Assembly: GCA_016712265.1 (NCBI GenBank)
Contig: JADJRJ010000031.1
Coordinates: 310,001-374,000 of the forward strand
Reading direction: 5' to 3'
Length of the DNA: 64,000 nt
Source of the DNA: Gemmatimonadota bacterium
GTDB taxonomy: Bacteria; Gemmatimonadota; Gemmatimonadetes; Gemmatimonadales; Gemmatimonadaceae
Positions within the stretch are counted from its first letter, which is position 1. Every line of letters starts with the position of its first letter. The notes beneath the pieces were generated by a model that saw nothing but the letters and a program-made list of their open reading frames with translations, was not told where the DNA came from and did not search any database. A program made the position numbers and the translations under genes. Positions 50,319 to 58,795 of this stretch are shown here, piece by piece.

Positions 50319-52952
50319 TCAGTCGCTGGTGATCGCGCGGCGGGCGATGGTCGCGCGGGAGCGGACGAGGGCCGCCACGTTGACCAGAACGTCAATGTGT
50401 GCGGCCTCGGCACCCGTCCGGAGGAAGACAAAGCTCCCGTTGGTCGCTGCGTCGTAGGCGGAGAGCCCGGCGCGGTCGTAGGTGTCCGCAAACAATGACG
50501 TGCGCCGAGTGACCGTGGGGACGGCCCCTGGCGCCAGCACCGTCTCGACGAGATGCGTCGAATCGCGATAGAACAAGGTGTTGCCCGGCGGTCCCCAGTG
50601 TGGCTGCTCGCCCCCGTGCTCGGAGATCCGGACCACCGGCCCCGCGGTCATCGACGGTCGCACGAAGACCTGGGTGACGCCGTCTTCTGCCGCCGTGTAG
50701 GCCACCCGCGCGCCGCTCGGCGACACACTCGCGGACCGTTCGCCTTCCTCGGAGTGGTAGTGCCCCAAGCCGCCCGTGGCCAGGTCAATGGCCACCAGGT
50801 CGGGGCGCGCCCGAGGCGCGAGGATCACGCCGCGCAGCGAGTCGCCGGTCGCGGTGAACGCATGCAGGCGGATCATGCCCCGGCCGCTGAACACCGTGCG
50901 TGCGCTGTCCGGGCGATCGAGTCGCTGCGCCACCACGTGGCTCTCGCCCTCGTCACCACTGCGGACCCAGGCGAGCGTCCGTCCGTCTGGGCTGAAGACC
51001 GGGGATTGGTTCCGGCCGCTCCGGGTGATGCGCCGCGCGCCGCCGGCCAACCCGAAGACCTGGATGTCGCTGGTCCCGTCGGCGTTGATCACTTCGGCGG
51101 CGATGTCGCCGTTGACTGGTGAGGCAACCGGGGTCCCATAGTCGCGAAGTGCCCCGGTGACCGCGCGGGCGGTTCCGGCGCGGTCCACGACGACGATATC
51201 CGAGGCGCGTGGTGCCGCCTCGAGGAAGGCGAAGACCCCGGAGTGCGACGCGGCGAATGCCTGGCGCCGCGGGCCGCGGGTCGCCGTCGTCATCGTGACC
51301 ACGGCGAGCGGGGTACCCTCCGGCTGCCAGTCGGCATTCAGGGTGACCGCGTGGACGGTGCCGTCCTCGGAGCCGAAGAACAGGTATCCGCTAACAAACT
51401 GCGGCGTGCTTCCCTTCAGGTCGCCCAGGGGTCGCTCGCGAGCGCCCACCCGGCCGATCATGAGGGTGGCAGGTGTCCCCTGGGGTCCACGGCGACGCTC
51501 GAACAGGAAGTGCTCGCCGTCGGGGAGGAACGAGACGGCGGTGTCGTGGGACCCCGAGTCCGGCGAGGTCAGACGTTGGGGCGCGCCGCCGGCAAGGGAG
51601 ATCGCCCAGAGTCCCGCGTCGCGCGGGCCGGCGTAGGCCACCAACCCGCGGCTCCCCCAACTGGGGGCGTCGGACATCGGGCGCATGTCGGCCTCGCCGA
51701 TGGTGGCGACTGTGCCACCGCCGCTCGGCATGGTCCGGATGCGCCCCTCCGAGACAAAACCGATACTGCTCCCATCGGGTGAGAGAAAGAGCGACTGGGC
51801 CGTGCTCAGGCCGGGGACTTCGGCCATGTCGTCGTCACCCAGGCGGCGGAGCCAGACGCGCCGTGAGCCGGTGGAGCCTTCGCCGATCAGCATGCGTCGT
51901 CCATCGGCCGACAGAGCCAGCTCGACGAAGTCGGAGCGCAGCCCGTTTGGTGGGGCGACGGAGAAACGGACGAGGGGCGGGAGCTCGGGCGTTGGGGGAG
52001 GCTTGAGGGCGAGCCACGCGGCCGCGAGGCTCGCGATGCCGGCCACGCCCCAACCCAGCCACGACACACGGGTGGTGCGAGGGGCGACGGCTCGCGGTCC
52101 CGATGTGGTGACCGGGTGGGCTTCACCTGCCTTGAGCGCGTCACCGAGGGCTCGCGCCGTCGGGTACCGGTCGGCAGGGAGCTTGGCCAGGGCGCGAAGC
52201 ACGGTATCCTCGAGCCAGGGCGGAATGGTGTGCCGCTGCTCGGTGAGGCTACGGGGGCGCTCCGTGAGGACGCGCGAGATCACCTGCTGCACATTCGCCC
52301 CGGTGTGCGGGGGCTCGCCGATGAGCATCTCGTACAACACGGCCGCGAGCGAGTAGACGTCGCTGCGCGCGTCCACGACCCGGTCCCCACTCGCCTGCTC
52401 GGGGGACATGTACGCCGGCGTGCCTAACGACAACCCGGTCTGCGTGATCCGCGCCCCGCCGGCGTTGGAAACGGCGAGGGCGATGCCGAAGTCGCTCACC
52501 AAAGGCTCGCCGTCCTGCATCAGGATGTTCTCGGGCTTCAGGTCCCGGTGCACCACCTGGTGGCGGTGGGCGTAGTCGAGGGCGCTGGCGACGGCGCTGG
52601 CGATGCGCACCGACTCGGCGATCGACAGTTGTTGGTCACGCTCGAGCCGCTGCCGCAGGGATTCGCCGGCGACGAACGGCATCACATAGAAGAGGAGCCC
52701 CTGGGCCTCACCTGAGTCGAACAGGGGCAGGAGGTGCGGGTGTTGCAGGTTGGCCGTGACCCGGATCTCGGCCAGGAATCGTTCGACCCCGAGGACGGCC
52801 CCGAGTTCGGGCTTGAGGACCTTGAGGGCGACCTGTCGGTCGTGGCGGAGGTCGCGGGCGAGGTAGACCGTGGCCATTCCGCCCACCCCGATCTCCCGCT
52901 CGATCGAGTAGCGATCGGCGAGCGACTCCTGGAGGGTCTGGCGGACGTCCAT
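50319..52952 (-). CDS. Ser/Thr protein kinase with C-terminal WD40/TolB-like propeller
   Basis: An 877-residue membrane-spanning sensor kinase. The Hanks-type kinase domain has the G-loop GVGGMATVY (22-30), Lys44 in ALKVL, HRDLKPENIL (Asp137) and DFGIA (154-158), plus SPEQ and DVYSLA motifs. One membrane helix follows (WLGWGVAGIASLAAAWLAL, near residue 300), and then an external TolB/WD40-like propeller of repeated SPDG/SADG blades (LALSADGRRMLIGEG, SLFLSPDGSSIGFVSEG, AVSFLPDGEHFLFERR, PVFSPDGRTLAWVRSG). This architecture is characteristic of Gemmatimonadota and Acidobacteriota. The ligand of the propeller is unknown. It converges on the dehydrogenase gene, 12 bases away. Confidence 0.94.
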   Translation of the reverse strand: MDVRQTLQESLADRYSIEREIGVGGMATVYLARDLRHDRQVALKVLKPELGAVLGVERFLAEIRVTANLQHPHLLPLFDSGEAQGLLFYVMPFVAGESLRQRLERDQQLSIAESVRIASAVASALDYAHRHQVVHRDLKPENILMQDGEPLVSDFGIALAVSNAGGARITQTGLSLGTPAYMSPEQASGDRVVDARSDVYSLAAVLYEMLIGEPPHTGANVQQVISRVLTERPRSLTEQRHTIPPWLEDTVLRALAKLPADRYPTARALGDALKAGEAHPVTTSGPRAVAPRTTRVSWLGWGVAGIASLAAAWLALKPPPTPELPPLVRFSVAPPNGLRSDFVELALSADGRRMLIGEGSTGSRRVWLRRLGDDDMAEVPGLSTAQSLFLSPDGSSIGFVSEGRIRTMPSGGGTVATIGEADMRPMSDAPSWGSRGLVAYAGPRDAGLWAISLAGGAPQRLTSPDSGSHDTAVSFLPDGEHFLFERRRGPQGTPATLMIGRVGARERPLGDLKGSTPQFVSGYLFFGSEDGTVHAVTLNADWQPEGTPLAVVTMTTATRGPRRQAFAASHSGVFAFLEAAPRASDIVVVDRAGTARAVTGALRDYGTPVASPVNGDIAAEVINADGTSDIQVFGLAGGARRITRSGRNQSPVFSPDGRTLAWVRSGDEGESHVVAQRLDRPDSARTVFSGRGMIRLHAFTATGDSLRGVILAPRARPDLVAIDLATGGLGHYHSEEGERSASVSPSGARVAYTAAEDGVTQVFVRPSMTAGPVVRISEHGGEQPHWGPPGNTLFYRDSTHLVETVLAPGAVPTVTRRTSLFADTYDRAGLSAYDAATNGSFVFLRTGAEAAHIDVLVNVAALVRSRATIARRAITSD

Positions 52953-53072
52953 GGTGGTGAGTGGGTGGCGACCAGCGACTGTTAATAGAGCGCGCGTTGG
53001 GACTCGCCGGCAGGTCCCACGAACCTGACCCGTGCGTCGGCCGAGACCCTACGAGGCGTCAGGGTCGGAGCC

Positions 53073-54329
53073 TCAGGTGAGCGCATCGAGCAGGCGATCG
53101 ACGTCCGCCATGTCGTTGAACACCGACGGTGCGATGCGCACCCAGTAATCCGCGACCCGCACGCTGACCCGCGCCGCGTCGAGCTTGCGGCCCACCTCGC
53201 GCGTGTCCTTCACGGCAAACGTCACGATCGGTGAGGTGCTGTCGAGTGGTGTCTGGGGGATCCAGCCCAGGCGCGGCAGTTCGGCCTGCAGCTTGCGCAG
53301 CAGGGGTTGGCGATGCGCCTGGATGTTGGCGACACCGAGCTGTTCCAGGTACGGTACCGACACCGCGAGGGCTGCCGCCACGGAGAGGGCCGTGGTTCCC
53401 AGCTGGACATGGCTGGCCGCATCAGCTCCCGGCGTGTAGGTCACCGGCGTCGGGTACTGCGGGTCGAGCGGCGACAAGTGGATCGCCGCGTCTGGCGCCG
53501 AGTTGTAGGACCAGTGCGGCCGGCCGAGCACGCGCTCGATCAGCGATTCGCGCACGTAGAAGAAGGCGAGCCCGAAGTCACCCATCATCCACTTGTAGGT
53601 GGCCGTCGCGCCAAAGTCGAGCCCGGTCGCCCGGACGTCCAATGGTACCGCGCCGACCCCCTGGATGAGGTCCGCGTACACGTAGGCCCCATGCGCATGC
53701 GCGAGGTCGCAGACCTGCTTCAGGTCGTGCTGGAACCCATTGTACATCGAGACGAACGACACCTCGACCAGCTTCGTCTTGCGGTCCACGAGGCGCTCGA
53801 GGTCGCGGAGGTCCACCGCGCCGTTCTTCGACTTCGCGACGCGGATGTCGGCGCCGCGTGTCTTCAACTCCATCAGGTGAATGAGCGCGCCCTCGAAGTG
53901 GAGGTCGTCGGTGACGATGTTGCCGTCAAACGGGCGGTTGAGCCCCAGCGCCTCGATGACCAGGTTCTCGCCACTGCTCGTGTTCTGGATCCACGCGATC
54001 TCGCTCGGTTTCGCGTTGATCAACCGCGCGAAGGCGCCGCGCGCATCCGGGAGCGGCGCCGGCGCCGGGAACCCCAGGGAGCCGCGGCGCTGGACGGCGG
54101 CGCGATACGCCTCCGCGGCCGCGATGGGCATGGGATGCGTATAGGCACCATTGATGTAGGTGTAGCCCTCGGCAATGGCGAAGTCCTGCTTACGTGGGAT
54201 CCCGGGGACGAGGGGGCCCGTCGCTCGTGGTTGCGCCGTCTGTCCTCCGGCGGACGTTCCCATCGCCGCGGACACCGCGGTGGCCCCAAGCCCGGAAAGC
54301 AGCTCCCTGCGGGTCAGTTCCATCGACAT
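53073..54329 (-). CDS. Tat-exported class V aminotransferase-fold PLP enzyme
   Basis: A 418-residue protein with a twin-arginine leader (LTRRELLSGLGATAVSAAMG), so it is folded with its cofactor before export. The class V fold shows NTSSGENLVIEALGL (phosphate-binding region), YADLIQGVGAVPLDV (Asp-Gln pair stacking on PLP), ATYKWMMGDFG (Schiff-base Lys) and YWVRIAPSVFNDMADVD at the end. Members include cysteine desulfurase-like and isopenicillin epimerase-like enzymes; the substrate here is unknown. Start at 54329 or six bases later. The next gene upstream is also Tat-exported. Confidence 0.88.
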   Translation of the reverse strand: MSMELTRRELLSGLGATAVSAAMGTSAGGQTAQPRATGPLVPGIPRKQDFAIAEGYTYINGAYTHPMPIAAAEAYRAAVQRRGSLGFPAPAPLPDARGAFARLINAKPSEIAWIQNTSSGENLVIEALGLNRPFDGNIVTDDLHFEGALIHLMELKTRGADIRVAKSKNGAVDLRDLERLVDRKTKLVEVSFVSMYNGFQHDLKQVCDLAHAHGAYVYADLIQGVGAVPLDVRATGLDFGATATYKWMMGDFGLAFFYVRESLIERVLGRPHWSYNSAPDAAIHLSPLDPQYPTPVTYTPGADAASHVQLGTTALSVAAALAVSVPYLEQLGVANIQAHRQPLLRKLQAELPRLGWIPQTPLDSTSPIVTFAVKDTREVGRKLDAARVSVRVADYWVRIAPSVFNDMADVDRLLDALT

Positions 54330-54389
54330 CTCCTCGATTGCGTCAGGGCGGGCGGCGGCGTACCGGCCGTGCCCGCGGGTACGACCGCG

Positions 54390-55529
54390 TCAGCGCGACC
54401 GCTGCTTCCACGCCGCGAGCACCTCGGCCTCGCGGGCCCGCGTGATTCCCGCCGCGCGCTTCTCACGCTCCGCCGCCGGCCGGGCCTTGTCCCACGCAAT
54501 CAGGTCCATCGCCGTCGTCGCCAGCGGGCGATAGGTGAGCCCGGCGGCCACGGCGCGAGCCACACTGACGTACATCAGGGGATCACCGGGTGCCCACGCC
54601 GGGATGTCGCTCCAGATGCGCAGCTTCTGCTCAGCCAGGAACGACTCAGGCACCCAGGTAAAGCTGACCGCCGACGTGGTGGAGGCACGGCACCCGGCGA
54701 GCATCTCGGCGAACGTCATCCGCGTGGCCGGACCGGTTCCGTTGAACGCGCCGGTCACGCGTCCCTCGGCCAGGCGCACCGACCACTCCATCAGGTCGCG
54801 CTGGTCGATCACTTGCGACGAATGGTTGGGGTTTCCGGGCGCCATCACTTCGCCGCCCGCATCCACCCGCATCACCCAGTAGGTCCAGCGATCCGTCGGG
54901 TCGCCGGGCCCGACGATCAGGCCCGGCCGCACGATCGTGTTGCGGCCGGGGAACGCGGTGTTGACGATGTCTTCGGAGAGCGCCTTGGTGAGCCCGTAGG
55001 GGGCGACGTCGCCGTCCTTCCAGTTGGCCGGGGGCGTAAAGCGCTGGTAGTCCTCCATGACCGGGGTCATCCGCACGTCGCCCGCACTCGCGTACGACAT
55101 GTCGGCGGTGCGATAGGCCGAGATGGACGAGATGAACAAGTAGTGATCGGTGGAGTCCTTGAGGGCGCGCGTGCTGCGCTGGACCCAGCGATAGTCGCGG
55201 GCGTTGTTGTCGAGGACAGCGTCCCACTTTCGACGCGACAGGACGCTGAGGTCGCCTTCGCGGTCGGCAATGAGGTGCTCGACGCCATCGACCTTCGTCG
55301 CGCTGCGTCCGCGGGTCAGGATGGTGACTTCGTGGCCGCGCTCGAGCGCGTACTTGACCGTGTGCGGCCCGATGAAGCCGGTGCCGCCGAGGATGAGGAG
55401 CTTTTGTGCCCGCGTCGGTGCGGCGGTCGGCCGGGGTGACGTGGCGGCTGCGGTCGCGGCACGTGGGCCCAGAGCCATCGCGGCGCTCGCAAGGGTGGCA
55501 CGTTGGACGAAGTCGCGGCGGGACGACAT
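54390..55529 (-). CDS. Tat-exported NAD-dependent epimerase/dehydratase-like protein
   Basis: A 379-residue protein; the ATG at 55529 gives a twin-arginine leader MSSRRDFVQRATLASAAMAL. The extended-SDR domain follows: LLILGGTGFIGPHTVKYALE (NAD site), DNNARDY, SSISAY and YGLTKALSE (YxxxK), IVRPGLIVGPGDPTDRWTYW, and a substrate region. Tat export fits a protein that carries a bound NAD cofactor across the membrane. It resembles isoflavone-reductase-like/NmrA-like reductases found exported in this phylum. Substrate unknown. It may share an operon with the PLP enzyme, 60 bases downstream. Confidence 0.87.
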   Translation of the reverse strand: MSSRRDFVQRATLASAAMALGPRAATAAATSPRPTAAPTRAQKLLILGGTGFIGPHTVKYALERGHEVTILTRGRSATKVDGVEHLIADREGDLSVLSRRKWDAVLDNNARDYRWVQRSTRALKDSTDHYLFISSISAYRTADMSYASAGDVRMTPVMEDYQRFTPPANWKDGDVAPYGLTKALSEDIVNTAFPGRNTIVRPGLIVGPGDPTDRWTYWVMRVDAGGEVMAPGNPNHSSQVIDQRDLMEWSVRLAEGRVTGAFNGTGPATRMTFAEMLAGCRASTTSAVSFTWVPESFLAEQKLRIWSDIPAWAPGDPLMYVSVARAVAAGLTYRPLATTAMDLIAWDKARPAAEREKRAAGITRAREAEVLAAWKQRSR

Positions 55530-55702
55530 GAGTGGGCCTATTGGCGGGAGACGCTCCAACTTGGGCCTCGATCGAACTCGCCGCCACCGGTCACGCCTCC
55601 CTCATCAGCGGTCGGGGCCAGTCGGGGACCACGTTTGACGCTGGACGGCGCGGTGGGCATCTTCGCCGTGCCTCACGCGTCGACCACTCTTTCGCACTGC
55701 CC

Positions 55703-57235
55703 ATGCCCCGCCGCCTCACGGTCCTGTCCCTGTGGTCCCTGGCGTCCGCCGCCGCTGCCATCGCCCAACCTGCTCCCCACGCGCGCATCCAGGAGGTGAT
55801 GAACCGCCCGGAGTTCACCCACGCGCATTGGGGGATGGAGTTCTACGACATCGCCAGCGGCAAGGTGTTGATGTCGCACAATGGCGATCGTCTCTTTGTC
55901 CCGGGGTCCACCACGAAGGTGGTGACGATGGCGACGGCGATGCAGACGTTAGGCGCGGACCATCGGTTCCGGACGCGCGTGTATCGCACCGGGCCAGTGC
56001 GCAACGGGATCGTCCAGGGCGACCTCGTGCTCGTGGCCTCCGGGGATCCGAATATCTCCCACCGGGTGCGCGAGGGTGATCGGTATGCCTTCATCGACCA
56101 GGACCATTCGTATGGCGGCCAGCCCCTGCCTGGTGATCCGTTGCAGACGCTCCGCCAGATGGCGCAGCAGGTCGCGGCAAAGGGGATCCGCGGGGTCACC
56201 GGCCAGGTGATCGTGGACGCGTCCCTCTTTCGCGAGGGAGCGCGCGAATTGGGCACGCGCGTGGTGTTGTCACCGATGGTCGTGAACGACAACGTGATCG
56301 ACCTCGTGGTGACGCCTGGGCGGCGCGCAGGAGAGCCGGCGACCGTGACGGTCTCTCCGAAGACGTCGTTGCTGACGGTGCAGGCCTATCTCACGACGAC
56401 CGACTCGGGGACAGCGCCGGCGGTGCGGACGGTGGAAGACAGCAGCAACAAGGACCGCCGCTACCTGGTGATCACCGGCTCCGTTCCCGTAGGGCCGCCG
56501 AGCAATCCGCGCTGGGTCGTTCCCTCGCCGTCGCGTTTTGGCGAAATCACCTTCACCGAGGTGCTAAACGAGGCGGGCGTCGCGGCGATCCCGCGCCTGG
56601 GGGCGCGCATGGTCGACGCGTCCGTACTTGCCGCTCGTTATGCAGATTCGCTGCTGGTGGCCGAGCATGTGTCGCTCCCACTGTCGAAGGAGGCGGTCGT
56701 GCTGCTCAAGACATCGCAGAACCTGCATGCCAGCAACTTCCCGTTGGTGCTGGGTGCGCTGAAGGGTGGGGCGTCCCGCAATGGGTTCGACATTGCGCGG
56801 GAATGGCTGGTCAGCGAGGGGCTTGACCTGAACGGGGCGGTGCAGGGCGATGGGGCCGGCGGCGACGCCTATTTTGCGCCCCGCTTTATGTCGCGGCTGC
56901 TGGCGAAGGTGTGGACCAAGCCGTGGGCGCAGGAGTTCAAGGCGGCGATGCCAACGCTCGGCAAGGACGGCACCCTCGCGGCGATCCAGGTGAACAGCCC
57001 GGGGGCAGGGAAGGTGTTTGCCAAGACGGGGACCTATGGCTCGTACGATCCCCTGAATCGGCGACAGCTCATCCACGGCAAGGGTCTGGCCGGGTACTTC
57101 ACTTCAAGAGGCGGGCGGGAGATTGCCTTTGCGATCTACGTGAACAACCTGTCCGTGGCACAAGGCGATCCGGCGATCGTGGCGGGGCAGGCGTTAGGCG
57201 AGATCGCGTCGATCGCGTGGGAGGTGGTGAAGTAA
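55703..57235 (+). CDS. dacB: D-alanyl-D-alanine carboxypeptidase/endopeptidase, PBP4 type
   Basis: A 510-residue S13 peptidase that trims peptidoglycan cross-bridges and stem peptides in the periplasm. The ATG at 55703 starts signal peptide MPRRLTVLSLWSLASAAAAI. The penicillin-binding motifs are SxxK as PGSTTKVV (Ser69, Lys72), SxN as SQNLHASN and KTG as FAKTGTYG. The usual DGSGLSR motif is changed to GDGAGGDAYF, which is unusual but leaves the core residues intact. Its promoter lies in the divergent gap shared with the epimerase gene. Confidence 0.92.
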   Translation: MPRRLTVLSLWSLASAAAAIAQPAPHARIQEVMNRPEFTHAHWGMEFYDIASGKVLMSHNGDRLFVPGSTTKVVTMATAMQTLGADHRFRTRVYRTGPVRNGIVQGDLVLVASGDPNISHRVREGDRYAFIDQDHSYGGQPLPGDPLQTLRQMAQQVAAKGIRGVTGQVIVDASLFREGARELGTRVVLSPMVVNDNVIDLVVTPGRRAGEPATVTVSPKTSLLTVQAYLTTTDSGTAPAVRTVEDSSNKDRRYLVITGSVPVGPPSNPRWVVPSPSRFGEITFTEVLNEAGVAAIPRLGARMVDASVLAARYADSLLVAEHVSLPLSKEAVVLLKTSQNLHASNFPLVLGALKGGASRNGFDIAREWLVSEGLDLNGAVQGDGAGGDAYFAPRFMSRLLAKVWTKPWAQEFKAAMPTLGKDGTLAAIQVNSPGAGKVFAKTGTYGSYDPLNRRQLIHGKGLAGYFTSRGGREIAFAIYVNNLSVAQGDPAIVAGQALGEIASIAWEVVK

Positions 57236-57286
57236 CCGCGGCATGACGGACTTCGGGAGCCGCCCGCGCCCGCCGGTCACCCGCGC

Positions 57287-58333
57287 CTAGGCATGGAGCA
57301 GGCTTCGCTCATGCTCGCCCGCATCCGGACGCAGGCGGCGTCCGTACGCATACATGAAGTGGAATACGACGTTCAATGCGAGTACCGCGCCAACGGTCAC
57401 CCCGAGGATCTCGGGGGTCGGGTCGATGCGCGATAACGTCCACACCAGTTGCAGCACGCAGAGGGCGGAGACAAAGACCAGGGTCGGGCCGCGCCGCACC
57501 TTGGACACCACCCACGCTCCAAGGGGCGCGCCAAAGAGCACGATCGGCGATGCGGCGAGCCAGTTGCCAACGACCTCCGCCTCCACCGCACCATCCCACA
57601 CGGTCAACCCCGTCCCGAGGAGTGAGTTCCAGGCCATGAGGATCACGCTTGTGGCGATGGCCGGCTTCAGGTCGGAACGGAAAATCAGGACAAGCACGGT
57701 GTAGACGACCATGTCCACGCCGACCCCGGTGAGCCCTGAAGCGACTCCCCCGATCAGCCCGCCCACCAGGCCGAAGCGCATGTCCGCCTGCGGGCCGAGG
57801 GTCGGCGCGTGATGGTGCGAGAGCAGCTGTTTCAGCTTCACCAGGGTGACAATGCCGAAGCCGCCCCAGATGCATGCAAAGGCCAGTTTGACAACGGTCC
57901 CGGAGAGCTGCGGGAAGATCACATAATGGGTGATCACCATCGAGATCGCGGACCCAACCATGGCCCAGGGGATGACGGTTCGGGCGATGGGCATCCGCGC
58001 GCACAGGATGAAGATCGACGCGCTGGTCATCCCGATGGACTGGATGAAGAAGCTGAACTGCCGACCAAAATCCGCCGGTTGGTCAAACAGCAGCACCAGC
58101 ACGGGGAATCCCACCGTCCCCCCACCCATCGGGGTAGAGCCGGCGACATACGATCCCAGCGCCATGGCCACCGAGATCGGCCAGTGATCGGCGACACGAC
58201 CCCACCAGCCGTTCCCGATCACCAGGAAGAGCCAGGTGCCGAGGAACCCGGCAACCCAGACCAACCACAACCACAGATGCGTCTGGTGATTTGCCACGTG
58301 GATGGCGGAATGACGCGGTGACGGGCGGACCAT
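57287..58333 (-). CDS. Sulfite exporter TauE/SafE family membrane protein
   Basis: A 348-residue protein; the ATG at 58333 (MVRPSPRHSAIHVANHQTHL) leads into about eight membrane helices. The two-fold TauE/SafE pattern is seen: MGGGTVGFPVLVLLF in the first half and GLVGGLIGGVASGLTGVGVD in the second, with a cytosolic loop of histidines (LKQLLSHHHAPT). The family exports sulfite, sulfoacetate or other small organic anions. The long frame upstream of this ATG is not protein-like. It converges on the PBP4 gene. Confidence 0.86.
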   Translation of the reverse strand: MVRPSPRHSAIHVANHQTHLWLWLVWVAGFLGTWLFLVIGNGWWGRVADHWPISVAMALGSYVAGSTPMGGGTVGFPVLVLLFDQPADFGRQFSFFIQSIGMTSASIFILCARMPIARTVIPWAMVGSAISMVITHYVIFPQLSGTVVKLAFACIWGGFGIVTLVKLKQLLSHHHAPTLGPQADMRFGLVGGLIGGVASGLTGVGVDMVVYTVLVLIFRSDLKPAIATSVILMAWNSLLGTGLTVWDGAVEAEVVGNWLAASPIVLFGAPLGAWVVSKVRRGPTLVFVSALCVLQLVWTLSRIDPTPEILGVTVGAVLALNVVFHFMYAYGRRLRPDAGEHERSLLHA

Positions 58334-58795
58334 GCAAGCGAAAGTTGGTTGGAGTTTGGTGCGTTTCGTCAGCACCTGACGTGCGTGGCCGCCACACCGC
58401 CCCGGGAACCTGGACGTCCTGTGGTGCGAAGAAGTCAGAATGTCCGGAGTGACAATCCAAACAGCGCCATGGGCCGGCCACCCCGCGGCGGGATGCGAAT
58501 CAGTTGGGGCTGCGGCGGCCGCGGAGAAAGTCTCGTGCTCGTATGCCGGATGCTGAACAGTGGTGCGAAGGTGAGGTGCCGGTCCGGCCGGCGCCGATCG
58601 GAAGCCGGTATGACCCCTTGAGCAAGGCGTGGGCCATGGCCGCCCACGGTCACGCGGAGTCGTCCGACGCCGCTTCGTCACGCCAGACGTCAGGTGGCCG
58701 GTGACGCTGGGTCTGGTGAAAAGAGGGCCCTACTGGGCCGGCCCAAACAGGCGCGGCGCCGGAATACGTCCGGGAGGGCTGGCAGTGGACCGAGC
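58334..58795. other. Intergenic region, 462 bases
   Basis: This stretch lies upstream of the TauE/SafE gene and downstream of the amidohydrolase gene, both on the minus strand, so it should hold the exporter's promoter. The frames crossing it are not protein-like. I see no repeat, RNA gene or clear terminator. Confidence 0.45.

Noticed and set aside
53307..55439. 710-codon plus-strand frame spanning two antisense genes
   Set aside because: It covers the aminotransferase and epimerase genes and the gap between them, with Arg/Val/Asp-biased sequence and no motif; the two minus-strand genes have full catalytic motifs.
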